Shown in pieces: positions 53,940-63,584 of a stretch of 64,000 bases of DNA (positions within the stretch are counted from its first letter, which is position 1; every line of letters starts with the position of its first letter). Origin of the DNA: Shewanella sp. MBTL60-007 (GTDB lineage: Bacteria > Pseudomonadota > Gammaproteobacteria > Enterobacterales > Shewanellaceae). The DNA is taken from positions 1-64,000 of the forward strand of contig NZ_BPET01000010.1 in NCBI RefSeq assembly GCF_019654915.1, read 5' to 3'. Position numbers and translations under genes: made by a program. The notes below the pieces were generated by a model. The model saw nothing but the letters and a program-made list of their open reading frames with translations. It did not search any database and was not told where the DNA came from.

Positions 53940-54196
53940 TGAAGGTAGCAGGAGAGTGGGGAGTAACCCCACACCGACGAGGCAACTTTGTTAGGCTTTA
54001 AGCTAAACAAAGCACTCTTTCAGGTGCCACATTGTGGTGAGGACTGTTACTGGACGAGCCTCTGGAGAGACTGTGAGCAGTTAAGTGTTCGTAAGCTTGA
54101 TTGTCACACAGCGCCGAAGGCGAAAGTGTTAGCTCAGCTATTAAACCCAGCTATGAGTTAACGCGAAACGCTCAGGCAAAAGGACAGAGGAGAGGA
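53940..54196 (+). ncRNA. gcvT-type: Tandem glycine riboswitch
   Basis: Two aptamers in series. The first (about 53947-54050) shows GGAGAG, ACCGACGAGGCAAC and CTCTTTCAGGTGCC then GAGGACTG; the second (about 54051-54196) shows CTGGAGAGACTG, CGCCGAAGGCGAAA and CTCAGGCAAAAGGACAGAGGAGAG. These are the conserved glycine aptamer strings, and the second ends immediately before a small ORF. Glycine binding would control the AgcS symporter gene downstream. In the first aptamer CTCTTTCAGGTG departs from the usual CTCTCAGGCA. The expression platform likely includes the hairpin at 54310. Confidence 0.93.
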
Positions 54197-54276
54197 TGAC
54201 TGTGCTAGCTTTAATTAAGTCAATTATTAGCTACAAAAAGTCACTGTCGTTTGTCGCTGCGCCTTTTTCAGCCTAG
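54196..54276 (+). CDS. 26-residue ORF right after the glycine riboswitch
   Basis: ATG at 54196 lies behind AGAGGAGAGG, which is the 3' end of the second aptamer. It opens 26 codons to a TAG at 54274-54276. The peptide begins MTVLALIKSII and ends FVAAPFSA, with basic residues in the middle. If real, glycine would expose or hide this ribosome binding site. It could equally be chance. Confidence 0.4.
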   Translation: MTVLALIKSIISYKKSLSFVAAPFSA

Positions 54277-54309
54277 CTTACACTTAAGTGAAGTTAGGTC
54301 GACACTATC

Positions 54310-54350
54310 GCTGTTGCATCCGTCGGTGATCTGCAACAGCCATTTCTTTT
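54310..54350 (+). terminator. Possible attenuator hairpin before AgcS
   Basis: GCTGTTGCA (54310-54318) / TGCAACAGC (54332-54340), then CATTTCTTTT. Lies between riboswitch and gene; the likely regulated terminator. Confidence 0.7.
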
Positions 54351-54413
54351 CCTCCTCCGATTATTAATAACTCTTATTTAGAGAGTTTTGCTGTTTAATA
54401 CTCGAGGAATACC

Positions 54414-55784
54414 ATGAATTTTCACGCGCTTTTAGCCGAAATCAATGCCATTGTCTGGGGACCTATCACCCTGTGCTTATTGGTCGGAACCGGCCTTTAT
54501 CTAACTGTTAGACTCAAGCTTTTACAAGTCTTTAAATTACCTATGGCCTTAGGTTTACTGTTTAAACCTGCAAACGGTAAGGGCGATCTATCCTCTTTTG
54601 CTGCGTTATGTACTGCGCTGTCTGCAACTATCGGTACTGGTAATATTGTCGGTGTGGCAACCGCGATTAAAATCGGTGGTCCCGGCGCCCTGTTTTGGAT
54701 GTGGCTAGCGGCTTTTTTCGGTATGGCAACAAAATACGCCGAATGTATGCTGGCAGTAAAGTATCGCACCACTGATGCCAAGGGTAATATTGCTGGTGGC
54801 CCTATGTACTATATCGAGCGCGGTCTAGGGCTTAAGTGGCTGGCAAAGATCTTTGCCATCTTCGGTGTTGGCGTAGCGTTCTTCGGCATCGGTACCTTTG
54901 CTCAGGTTAATGCGATCAGTGATGCCATGACAATTGCCTTTGAGGTGCCTGCTTGGGTGACAGCCGTTATCTTGACCTTAATGGTAGCCGCAGTGACACT
55001 GGGCGGCGTGAAGCGCATCGCTAATGTGGCGCAAAAGCTGGTACCAACCATGGCGCTCGGTTATGTGTTGGCTTGTATGTGGGTACTGTTTACCTTTAGC
55101 GATCAGATCATTCCTGCCTTTGAGTTAGTACTGCACTCGGCCTTTACCCCTATTTCAGCCGCGGGCGGATTCTTAGGCGCAACGGTTGCTCAGGCGCTGC
55201 AGATTGGTATTGCACGCGGGGTATTCTCAAATGAGTCGGGCCTTGGTAGCGCGCCTATTGCTGCGGCGGCAGCTAAAACTAATGAGCCGGTAGAGCAAGG
55301 TCTTGTGAGTATGACGGGAACCTTTTTCGATACGATTTTAATCTGTACCATGACAGGCCTAGTATTGATCATTACTGGTGTGTGGAGCGGTGATGCAGCC
55401 GGTGCTGCCATGACGAGCGCCGCATTTGCCGCCAGTGGTTCAGAAGTGGTTGGTCAGTATGTGGTTACCATCGCACTGGTGTGTTTTGCCTTTACTACTA
55501 TTCTCGGTTGGCATTATTACGGCGAGCGTTGCTGGTATTACCTAACGGGCAGCCGCCTTGGTGATAACGGTATTAAGATCTACCAATTTACCTTTTTAGG
55601 TTTAATTGCCGGTGGCGCCTTCATTCACTTAGATCTTATCTGGATGCTGGCTGATACCGTAAACGGCTTGATGGCTATACCTAATTTGATTGCACTGATT
55701 GGTTTAAGGCATGTGATCTTAAAAGAGACCCGCAAATATTTTGCCAAGCAACAAGCACTAGCGACCCAAAGTTCATTAGCTTAA
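54414..55784 (+). CDS. Sodium:alanine/glycine symporter, AgcS family
   Basis: A 456-residue inner-membrane symporter with about eleven helices. GTGNIVGVATAIKIGGPGALFWMW (about 79-102), NESGLGSAPIAAAAA and the C-terminal IALIGLRHV are AGCS signatures. The glycine riboswitch upstream points to glycine as a main substrate, a link inferred rather than shown. AgcS-type carriers use Na+. Its stop is followed by a terminator. Confidence 0.95.
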   Translation: MNFHALLAEINAIVWGPITLCLLVGTGLYLTVRLKLLQVFKLPMALGLLFKPANGKGDLSSFAALCTALSATIGTGNIVGVATAIKIGGPGALFWMWLAAFFGMATKYAECMLAVKYRTTDAKGNIAGGPMYYIERGLGLKWLAKIFAIFGVGVAFFGIGTFAQVNAISDAMTIAFEVPAWVTAVILTLMVAAVTLGGVKRIANVAQKLVPTMALGYVLACMWVLFTFSDQIIPAFELVLHSAFTPISAAGGFLGATVAQALQIGIARGVFSNESGLGSAPIAAAAAKTNEPVEQGLVSMTGTFFDTILICTMTGLVLIITGVWSGDAAGAAMTSAAFAASGSEVVGQYVVTIALVCFAFTTILGWHYYGERCWYYLTGSRLGDNGIKIYQFTFLGLIAGGAFIHLDLIWMLADTVNGLMAIPNLIALIGLRHVILKETRKYFAKQQALATQSSLA

Positions 55785-55884
55785 GGCTCGCGGATCCCCG
55801 TGAGCGTCTTGAACGGTTAGGGCTATCTGCTCAAAGGTGGCTAAAAGTCGACAAGTTAAGTTAATGAGTTTATGCCTGAAAGTC

Positions 55885-55920
55885 AGCCCATCTCATCATA
55901 AGTGAGATGGGCTTTTTTAT
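55885..55920 (+). terminator. Terminator of the AgcS gene
   Basis: Stem AGCCCATCTCA (55885-55895) / TGAGATGGGCT (55903-55913), then six T. The rest of the gap (55921-56221) holds the promoter of the condensin operon and twin palindromes. Confidence 0.92.
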
Positions 55921-56116
55921 TTGGAGACGGTTTTAGTTTTATATTAGCAATGTCGCCTGTTAACTGCCGATTGATTGAGCATCAAAAAGCCTAAAAATGG
56001 CGTATGATCTCGCTTCTGTGATCTGGTCATCGAAACCGCTGCTGTAGTCGCTTAGGCATAATTGCCAAGTGTGGCGCTTTCCTTTAATTTAGTGACCATC
56101 AAAACTTTTTATAGCT

Positions 56117-56150
56117 CTAATATTAGCCCTAACACTAGACCTAATATTAG
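56117..56150. promoter_or_regulatory. Twin CTAATATTAG palindromes before the SMC operon
   Basis: The 10-bp palindrome CTAATATTAG occurs at 56117-56126 and 56141-56150, starts 24 bp apart, about 70 bp before the SMC gene. Repeated palindromes at this place are operator-like. No regulator is named. Confidence 0.5.
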
Positions 56151-56221
56151 ACCTGACATTTTTAGCTTAATGTAAGCCCACAGCGCTTACCGTTACGGCT
56201 CTGTTTGGATTAAGGAATGCA

Positions 56222-59200
56222 ATGCCAAGCTTAAATCGCATCATACTTATCGATACTCATCTACCAGGTGTGGTAGAACTGGCCCTGGATGGCCACACCA
56301 ATATTTGTGGTACTAACGCATCGGGTAAAACCACACTGCAGCGTCTGGTTCCGGTTTTTTATGGTGAATACCCGAGTCGAGTGGTGCCATCAACCCGTGA
56401 CAGTTTCGAGCGTTGGTACCTGCCCCATGATTCAAGCTTTATCATCTATGAATATATCAAGTCTGATGGCTTAGCTTATCAAGCGGTATTGGCATCTGCT
56501 GGCGACGGCAAGGGCGTTAACTACCGCTTTATTGCCAAAGGCTTCGAGCTTGAGGATTACATCAAGACTAAGCAGGGCGATAGCATTCAATGCTTCACCA
56601 TGGCAGAGCTAGGCCGTGAGATGAAGCGCGCCGGTGTGGCGGTCACCAACCTGCTTAATACCCGTGAATTTAGAGCCATTATCCAAAATGACCGTGCGCT
56701 ATTGAGCACGGGTAGTAACCGCAATGAGTTGCGTAACTACGCGCGTCAGTTCTCTTTGTGTGAAGCAGAGCATTCACTGCGCCATATCGAAAAACTGGCT
56801 AAAGCGGTGCACTCGAAAGAGGGCAAGATGGAAACAATCAAGTCGATGATTGCCGCCATCTTGGAAGAGGACGGGGTTAACCCGCCAAGCTCGCGCTTAA
56901 ATCCACAACGTGTTGAGGCGTGGATCCGTGAGAGTCAGCTAATCCAAGGCTTCGAGCAAATTCGCCCAGAGTTTGAAAAACTCGAGCAGGAGTTTGACCA
57001 ACTGCTTAGCACTGAGCAGCGTCTTGCCAGTCTGCGTCGTGGTTACAGTAAAGATGAAACCACCGAAATCGAGCGCCAAGAGCATCATCAAGACTTGTCT
57101 AAGGCGTTAAACGCTCAGTTGCGTCAGCTTGATGACGAGTGGAAAGAGCAGCGCGATGAGTTAAACCTTGATCTATCTGCCGCCAAAGGCGATGTGGCTA
57201 AGTGCGAGCATGAGCTGGACTCCATTGAAGATCAGCATGCAAGTTTTCAAGATGCTGATATTGAACAGGCTAAATCAGATTTAGAGCAGCTTCCAAGTTG
57301 GCGCGGCAGCTTAGAGAACCTAAGCGAGCGTCATAAGCTGCAAACCGAGAAGCATCAAGATATTGAAGCGGCCTACAATGCCCGCCGCAGCAAGATTGGT
57401 GAAGGTCTTAACCGCGAGTTAGAAAACCTACATCAAGAACAAGATAGCCTGCGTGAATCCCGTGACAAACAAAGAGAGATTGGCCGTAGCGAGCTTGCTG
57501 AGCTAGAGGCGCAGTGGCGCGAGTCCACAGAGAAAGGTCAGGCGCAATTTAGCGAGCAAGCCTATCAGTTAAAGGTCAATGCAGCAGAGCTAAAAGTACG
57601 TGTCGACAGCGTGACCTACTCCGAAGAGGAAAAGCTTGCCCTTGCGGTATTCGATGAGCGCATCTCTCGCGCCGATGAAGAGCAAGAAGCTTGTAATGCC
57701 AAAGTGGACCGTCTATCGAGTGAAGAGCGCAAGCTTCGAGCCAAGCGTGATCAGGCCAACGAGAGTCTACGTGTGGCCGGTATTCGCGTAACAGAACGCC
57801 AGAGTGAGCTGGAAGAGCTGACTCATATGCTGTTCCCACAGTCGCATACTTTGCTGGAGTTTTTACGTAAAGAGGCGGCTGGCTGGGAAAACACGCTCGG
57901 TAAGGTGATTAATTCAGAACTGCTGCACCGCAGCGATCTGCACCCAAGCATTAGCAGTGAAAACCTTGAATCGCTATATGGTATCGCGCTGGACTTAAAA
58001 GCGATCGACGCGCCAGAATATGCCGCCTCAGAGCAAGAGTTAAGAGTGAAGCATGCCGCCGCAGAAGAGGCGTTATCTAGCGCCAAAGAACTGCAAGCCG
58101 AAGCGGAAGATATCTTAGTTGCCAGCAATACCGAGCTAGATAAGTTACTGCGTGAGCTGACTTTTGCTCGTACGGCTTATAAGAATAGTCGTGACGATCT
58201 ACGTCGCCTGTTTGATGACAAGCGCGCAGAGCAGGAGAAGATAAATCTTGCACTAAACGAGCGTAAGGCCGCATCACAGAAGCAGCTAGCTCGCATCGAC
58301 AGTGACATTAAACAGCTTCAGGCTCAGCAACAAGAGTGGCTCGAAGAGCAAAAAGAGCAGGCACTTGAAGCGCGCATGGAAAAGAATGCCTACTGGCAAG
58401 AAGTAGTTGGCGCGTTAGAGACTCAGCTAAATCAAGTTAAGAGCAATATTCAAAGCCGCCGTGAGCACGCAGCAAGTGAGCAGAAGGCTTGTGAGCAGTG
58501 GTACAAAAATGAGCTTAAGTCTCGTGGTGTCGACGAAGCGAAAATTGTCGCCCTTAAGGCAGAAATTCGTACCCTTGAGAGCAATATCAGTAAGGCGGAG
58601 CAGCGCCGCAGCGAAGTGCTACGTTATGACGACTGGTATCAGCACACTTGGCTTAAGCGTAAGCCTAAGCTGCAGTCTGAGCTAAGCAAGGTGAAGCACG
58701 CGAGTCTCGACCTTGAGCAGCAACTTAAGAGCAAGGCTAACGAAGTTAAGGCTAAGCGTAACGAGCTAGATGGCGAGCGTAAGCAATCCGATGCGGTGCA
58801 AATTGAAGCCTCAGAAAACTTAACTAAGCTGCGCAGCGTGATGCGTAAACTCAGTGAGCTTAAGCTACCAGGGAGCAATGATGATGCTCAGGGCAGCTTG
58901 TCAGAACGCCTACGTCAAGGTGAAGAGCAGTTACTGAAACGCGACTCATTAATGGGCTCGGTTAAGCAATATGTTGAGCACTTCGACTCAGTGATAGCTA
59001 GCAAATCAGGCTCAGGTCTATCTGAGACCTGGGAACGTGCCCGTGAAGAATCAAGCTTTGTTAACGACAAAGGCATCCGTATTCTTGATTACCGCAAGTT
59101 AGTGCCACAGCTTGAGCAGTTACTTAACGTCATGGTGCCACAGTCGATTATGGCGCTACGTGAGCAAGGGCGTATTTTTGGTGTCGATTTAACAGCTTTC

Positions 59201-59896
59201 TACGATGTACTGGCTGATATTGACCGCCGCATTGCCTCCCAAAGCGCACGTATTACCCGTGAAGTGGGTGAAGAGCTGTTCCTCGATGGCGTATCAGAAT
59301 CTGCGGTTAAAATTCGTTCGCGCATTAGTGAACTAGAGTTCTGGCCTGAGCTAGAGCTATTTGTTAAGGCATTTAAACGCTGGAAGGCCGATGGCTTTAA
59401 CGACTTGCCGGGTGAGGATTACACCAATAGCATGCGCCGCGCGTTAGACATTATCGGCCGCGCTGCACTGTCTGGTGGTATCGCTAAGCTGCTTGAGATT
59501 GAGCTGCGCCTGAAAGAGGGCAATAGCGACTTAGTTATCCGCACCGACAGACAGCTAAATGAGTCATCTAGTCACGGTATGGCTTACCTGATCTTATGTA
59601 AGTTCCTGCTTGCCTTTACCCGTCTACTACGTGGCCGAGCTGAAGTGACCATTCACTGGCCAATCGATGAATTAGGTACCTTGCACCACGGTAACGTGAA
59701 GAAGATCTTCGATGCCTGTGAGAATAACAATATCTCAGTATTGGGGGCGTTCCCGAACCCTGAGTCTGAGGTACTGAACCTGTTCTCGAACCGTTACATC
59801 ATCAACAAACAAACCAAGAAACTGCAGGTGGTTAAGCCTCAAGTTAATCCGATCGCCGAGAAACTCAATCAGCGACGTACTCAGGAGGCCGTGTAA
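56222..59896 (+). CDS. SMC-like ATPase, MksB/MukB type
   Basis: A 1224-residue SMC-type ATPase. Walker A GTNASGKTT (30-38) and Walker B PIDELGTL (about 1147-1154; Asp1149, Glu1150) lie at opposite ends, so the head forms by folding back. Two long coiled-coil arms (about 240-530 and 600-950) flank a hinge-like segment near 535-600 (GWENTLGKVINSELLHRSDL). NESSSHGMAYL stands where an ABC signature is expected. That is the MksB/JetC plan, shorter than MukB (about 1490). TAATG joins it to the next gene. With the two following genes it should be a DNA-loop extruding or plasmid-restricting condensin; no JetD nuclease gene is beside it. Confidence 0.85.
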   Translation: MPSLNRIILIDTHLPGVVELALDGHTNICGTNASGKTTLQRLVPVFYGEYPSRVVPSTRDSFERWYLPHDSSFIIYEYIKSDGLAYQAVLASAGDGKGVNYRFIAKGFELEDYIKTKQGDSIQCFTMAELGREMKRAGVAVTNLLNTREFRAIIQNDRALLSTGSNRNELRNYARQFSLCEAEHSLRHIEKLAKAVHSKEGKMETIKSMIAAILEEDGVNPPSSRLNPQRVEAWIRESQLIQGFEQIRPEFEKLEQEFDQLLSTEQRLASLRRGYSKDETTEIERQEHHQDLSKALNAQLRQLDDEWKEQRDELNLDLSAAKGDVAKCEHELDSIEDQHASFQDADIEQAKSDLEQLPSWRGSLENLSERHKLQTEKHQDIEAAYNARRSKIGEGLNRELENLHQEQDSLRESRDKQREIGRSELAELEAQWRESTEKGQAQFSEQAYQLKVNAAELKVRVDSVTYSEEEKLALAVFDERISRADEEQEACNAKVDRLSSEERKLRAKRDQANESLRVAGIRVTERQSELEELTHMLFPQSHTLLEFLRKEAAGWENTLGKVINSELLHRSDLHPSISSENLESLYGIALDLKAIDAPEYAASEQELRVKHAAAEEALSSAKELQAEAEDILVASNTELDKLLRELTFARTAYKNSRDDLRRLFDDKRAEQEKINLALNERKAASQKQLARIDSDIKQLQAQQQEWLEEQKEQALEARMEKNAYWQEVVGALETQLNQVKSNIQSRREHAASEQKACEQWYKNELKSRGVDEAKIVALKAEIRTLESNISKAEQRRSEVLRYDDWYQHTWLKRKPKLQSELSKVKHASLDLEQQLKSKANEVKAKRNELDGERKQSDAVQIEASENLTKLRSVMRKLSELKLPGSNDDAQGSLSERLRQGEEQLLKRDSLMGSVKQYVEHFDSVIASKSGSGLSETWERAREESSFVNDKGIRILDYRKLVPQLEQLLNVMVPQSIMALREQGRIFGVDLTAFYDVLADIDRRIASQSARITREVGEELFLDGVSESAVKIRSRISELEFWPELELFVKAFKRWKADGFNDLPGEDYTNSMRRALDIIGRAALSGGIAKLLEIELRLKEGNSDLVIRTDRQLNESSSHGMAYLILCKFLLAFTRLLRGRAEVTIHWPIDELGTLHHGNVKKIFDACENNNISVLGAFPNPESEVLNLFSNRYIINKQTKKLQVVKPQVNPIAEKLNQRRTQEAV

Positions 59897-60549
59897 TGAG
59901 CCAAGCAACCGAAACCACCATCGTTGGCACTAGCGCCCTTATTGAACGTTTACTTAAAGGTCAGTTTATCTGTCGTACTACCGATGAAGACGGCTGGCGC
60001 GCATTGAAAAGCCCATCGACTCGTGACTATGTTGAGCAGTATCTGAATCAAATCAATCGCACTATAGGATCGGCTGGTGAAGGAGAGGTGTTCTTCTGTG
60101 GCTATCAGCAGCTAGGTGATGGTGAGCGTAAGGTCATTTCATCGCAGTTTAAAGATATCTGTAATGCGCTTATTCCGCTGGTGGAGTGGCTGGTACTGGT
60201 GCAAGAGGGCAGTGGCCAAGATGCGCCGCTATCTGAAGGGGTCGCGGTACGCTTAACCGAGCTGCAGACCCGTATCGAAGACACGCCAGCGTTTCGTGAG
60301 CAGTTAGCTAAGATCAGTCATTACCGCCTATTTGGCTCAACCAGTACCAATGTTGATGCGCAAATCAAGCTGGTGTTTAAGCGCTTGGTAGAGCTTGGCT
60401 ACCTGACTCGCCCGAATAGTGAAAAGCAGATCTATATCGCCACGGGTAAGCTCGATTACCTTTATGAGGTGATCCGCTTTATCGATGAGACAGAAGGCTT
60501 AAGCCTTGAAGCCCAAGCTGAAACTGCCACTCAAAGGGATCTAATCTAA
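59896..60549 (+). CDS. MksE/MukE-like winged-helix subunit
   Basis: A 217-residue acidic protein, predicted helical with a winged-helix-like region near 120-195 (VFKRLVELGYLTRP). Size and order fit a MukE/MksE (KITE) subunit that bridges the kleisin. Its start overlaps the SMC stop by one base. Assigned by size, fold impression and context, not by a clear motif. Confidence 0.65.
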   Translation: MSQATETTIVGTSALIERLLKGQFICRTTDEDGWRALKSPSTRDYVEQYLNQINRTIGSAGEGEVFFCGYQQLGDGERKVISSQFKDICNALIPLVEWLVLVQEGSGQDAPLSEGVAVRLTELQTRIEDTPAFREQLAKISHYRLFGSTSTNVDAQIKLVFKRLVELGYLTRPNSEKQIYIATGKLDYLYEVIRFIDETEGLSLEAQAETATQRDLI

Positions 60550-60550
60550 T

Positions 60551-61771
60551 ATGAGCAGTAACTTACACCAAGCCGGTGTTAAGCTGCTAAAACAGCTTGG
60601 ACGCCATGCAGAGCTGGTGATGGACGTTTACTTATCTGGCTCTGTCTCGGTCGATGAGAGTAACGCTCAAGCCATCGATAAACTGCAAAAGAGCGACATT
60701 CTGTGGCGACCAGAGCCTGAGCAAGAACTGCGCCTTAAGCGTTCGGTTCGAGCTTTGCTTGAGGAAGCCTTGAGTGATGAGCGTAATCGTCAAATCGACT
60801 CTAATGTGGGCTCGTCACTGGCCACCATCAAAACCTTGGCCGACCACTATAAAGAGGCACGCCATAATGTGGATTTCAGTGCCTCTGAGGCTTACCTTGC
60901 CGATTTAAGTGAGCATGTTTATAGCTTCGCCGATGGTCTGCGTTACTCGATTCGTGTGTTGTGGAGCCGTATTAACAACGAGTTTGGTTATGTGGGCAGT
61001 ATCAACGCAAAAATCCGTGAAAATGAGTTGGCACAGAGCCAAGTCTCCGAGTTGCTGAATGGCCTTGAGATGTTCCAGTTTAGCGAACTCGGTGAGATAG
61101 CCGGCGATATTCGCGAGCTGCGAAAACTGCTGGTGACCACTTTGCAGGAGACCTTGAGTGACTGTACTCAGGAGCTAAGTGTGGTGCAGGCACGTCTGCT
61201 TGAGCTACTGGGTCGATTCCGTCAAATTCGCGGTCGTACTCGTTTGCTAAAAGGTTGGTTGCTGTATACCGATCTGCACCCAGACTACAAACCTGCCGAT
61301 CATGTGAGTCATAAGCAACTCCCGGCACTGTTTAATATTGCTGAGCCGCTGCTGGCACCAGCATCTGTTGATGTGCATAACCATAGCTTAGAGCCAGAGC
61401 TACTTGAGATTGTCTCTAACATTAAGCGTATCGATCGCTTAAATGATGTGGGCGCAGTGCGCGAGCAAGATGTCTCGGTTGATCTTACCCAAGCGGAAGA
61501 CTTTGATATTCCCGATAATCCGCTTAAGCTAGCAGTTGATGGCTATTTCTGTGCAGTTATCGACTCAGGTAAGAGCCAGTCAGCGCTGGAATATCTTGAC
61601 GAACAGCAGCTCCCTTGGGACAGAGAATCCTGGCTGTATCAGGTTATTTGCGGCTATGAAGGTTTGCCAGAAGAGCATCGTAGTTACTTCGAGCTTGAAC
61701 ATATCGGCGAACCAGACCCAGTTTATAGCGGTAATTTCATCATTAAAGATGTCGAGTTGTGGCTGGCGTAA
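60551..61771 (+). CDS. MksF/MukF-like kleisin subunit
   Basis: A 406-residue protein, mostly helical, starting one base after the previous stop. The N-terminal wHTH-like region (1-90), a central helical stretch (about 100-250) and a C-terminal compact domain fit a MukF/MksF kleisin. No catalytic motif. It closes the operon; a terminator follows. Assignment rests on the three-gene context. Confidence 0.6.
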   Translation: MSSNLHQAGVKLLKQLGRHAELVMDVYLSGSVSVDESNAQAIDKLQKSDILWRPEPEQELRLKRSVRALLEEALSDERNRQIDSNVGSSLATIKTLADHYKEARHNVDFSASEAYLADLSEHVYSFADGLRYSIRVLWSRINNEFGYVGSINAKIRENELAQSQVSELLNGLEMFQFSELGEIAGDIRELRKLLVTTLQETLSDCTQELSVVQARLLELLGRFRQIRGRTRLLKGWLLYTDLHPDYKPADHVSHKQLPALFNIAEPLLAPASVDVHNHSLEPELLEIVSNIKRIDRLNDVGAVREQDVSVDLTQAEDFDIPDNPLKLAVDGYFCAVIDSGKSQSALEYLDEQQLPWDRESWLYQVICGYEGLPEEHRSYFELEHIGEPDPVYSGNFIIKDVELWLA

Positions 61772-61793
61772 ACGGGCGATAATCGCTTAACAA

Positions 61794-61821
61794 AAAGCAC
61801 CTTTTAAAGGTGCTTTTTTTA
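61794..61821 (+). terminator. Terminator of the SMC operon
   Basis: AAAGCACCTTTTAAAGGTGCTTT (23 bp, almost perfect palindrome at 61794-61816), then four T. Confidence 0.9.
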
Positions 61822-62218
61822 TGAGCATTAATCGGTGTATTTGCTGATGCGTAACGATATGTACTTTTTGCGGTGCCCTGCATGGTTTTTAATTCTGTCA
61901 CGCGCCGTCGCGGTAGTGCTTTAAACTGTGCTGTTTTTAAGTTTTCGTGCTTAAAATGATGCAAAAATGTTGCTGGTGTAAAAGTTGCGTCTAGGTGGTT
62001 TGTATTTGTATCTATATTAAGTTGTTTTATATCAAGTGGTTATGCGGTTGTTTTTGGTGGGGTTACCAAGCTGTTTCAAAAACTATTTTGCCCTTTTAGA
62101 TTGAAATTCTTGCCAGCATGTTTCACTATCCCTGCACAATGAGATGGAAATCAAGTTTTCATCAAGATTGAAGGCAATAGAAGGCATGCGCTAAGACATG
62201 TCCCAATAAGGCAAGCAA
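61822..62218. other. Intergenic region before the symporter
   Basis: About 400 bp; AT-rich, with the promoter of the following gene. No small gene, repeat or RNA seen. Confidence 0.4.
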
Positions 62219-63493
62219 ATGACTAAATCACTTTCGACCCGGATCTTTATTGGTCTGTTTTCAGGGCTCATTTTTGGCTCTATCATCCAATACTTTCTCG
62301 CTGATATCAGCTTCTTCTCTGGCACAATCGTCGAGCTAGCCTCAGGCGCTGGCACCATGTTCGTTAATATGATCATGATGTTAGTGGTACCGCTGGTCTT
62401 CGTTAGTATCGTTTGTGGCGTGTGCGAGCTTAAAGATCTCAATAGTTTCGGCCGATTAGGCGGCAAGACATTCGGCTTCTATATCATCAACACCTTAGTG
62501 GCTATCTTCGCAGCATTAGGCGTGGCACTGCTGCTTGCTCCAGGCAAGGGCGTGGATATGTCTAGCGGTGGCGGCGTTGATATTGTGGCAACAGAGCTAC
62601 CTAACCTAGTCGATTTGATTGTCAGTATCGTACCGAGCAACCCGATAACCGCCTTTGGTTCGGGTAACATGTTACAAGTTATCTTTATGGCGCTGCTGCT
62701 TGGTGGCGTGATTAAGTCTCTTGGTGAAGCGGCGCAAAGCGCGGTAAATGGCTTCCAAGTGGCAAATAAGATCATGATGAAGCTGATTAGCGTGGTGATG
62801 CAGTTAGCGCCTATCGGTGTGTTTGCCTTGATGCTAAAGCTAGGTGCAACATTGGAAGCGGCTATCTTTGGCAGTGTGGTCGAATACCTAGCGCTGATCG
62901 TCGGCCTATTACTGTTATGGATTTTTGTAGTCTATCCGTTTGCGGTTGGTCTATTTACTCAGGTTTCGGCAAAAGAGTTCCGCGCTAAGACCCGCGAACA
63001 GATTTTATTTTCACTGTCGACGGCGAGTTCCAATGCGACTATTCCGGTGACTATGCGTACCCTAACCGAAAAGCTTGGGGTTAATCGCTCAGTAGCTGGC
63101 TTTGGTGTACCGCTCGGCGCGACCATGAACATGGGCGGCGTATCAATTTATATCACTATCGCTATCTTCTTCGTTGCTAACGCATTTGGCGCGCCAATTT
63201 CGATGGAGCAGCTACCCGCATTGCTATTTAGTATCTTCCTATTGTCAGTTGGCGCAGGTGGTGTACCAGGCGGCGGCATGGTGATGATTGGTGTGCTTAT
63301 CCATCAGATGGGTTTACCTGTAGAGGCATTCGCAATTGTTGCAGCCCTAGACCGTCTAATCGATATGGTGCTGACCTCTTGTAACGTAGTGGGCGATACT
63401 GCAGTGTTGACCATAGTGAATGAAACCGAAAAGGATGCTGACGCTAAGTTGGCACCAGCTCAAACACAAGTGCAAGCACAAGCTCAGGCTTAA
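62219..63493 (+). CDS. Dicarboxylate/amino acid:cation symporter (DAACS)
   Basis: A 424-residue carrier of the GltP/DctA family. Helices with the serine-rich hairpin FSLSTASSNATIPVTM (about 262-277) and MNMGGVSIYITIAIFF (about 302-317, the NMxG-like sodium motif) and the re-entrant GAGGVPGGGMVM are typical. It ends in a Gln/Ala-rich tail (APAQTQVQAQAQA). Substrate (glutamate, aspartate, serine or C4 acids) cannot be told. Divergent/convergent neighbour is a sigma-54 activator. Confidence 0.93.
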   Translation: MTKSLSTRIFIGLFSGLIFGSIIQYFLADISFFSGTIVELASGAGTMFVNMIMMLVVPLVFVSIVCGVCELKDLNSFGRLGGKTFGFYIINTLVAIFAALGVALLLAPGKGVDMSSGGGVDIVATELPNLVDLIVSIVPSNPITAFGSGNMLQVIFMALLLGGVIKSLGEAAQSAVNGFQVANKIMMKLISVVMQLAPIGVFALMLKLGATLEAAIFGSVVEYLALIVGLLLLWIFVVYPFAVGLFTQVSAKEFRAKTREQILFSLSTASSNATIPVTMRTLTEKLGVNRSVAGFGVPLGATMNMGGVSIYITIAIFFVANAFGAPISMEQLPALLFSIFLLSVGAGGVPGGGMVMIGVLIHQMGLPVEAFAIVAALDRLIDMVLTSCNVVGDTAVLTIVNETEKDADAKLAPAQTQVQAQAQA

Positions 63494-63526
63494 CACCAGC
63501 AGACTAGCACTGACTGTCCGAAGATA

Positions 63527-63558
63527 AAAATGCCAGCAACTTGCTGGCATTTTTGTTT
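63527..63558. terminator. Bidirectional terminator
   Basis: AAAATGCCAGCAA (63527-63539) / TTGCTGGCATTTT (63541-63553) around one unpaired C, T-rich on both sides, between convergent genes. Confidence 0.9.
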
Positions 63559-63584
63559 TCTATTTGTTGTTTCTTACCTTGGTA

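Noticed and set aside
56222..61771. Full Wadjet (JetABCD) plasmid-defence system
   Set aside because: There is no JetD-like topoisomerase VI/toprim gene next to the three genes; the following gene is a symporter.
61743..61964. 73-codon minus-strand frame after the SMC operon
   Set aside because: It runs through a strong terminator hairpin and shows no ribosome binding site or known domain; judged a chance frame.
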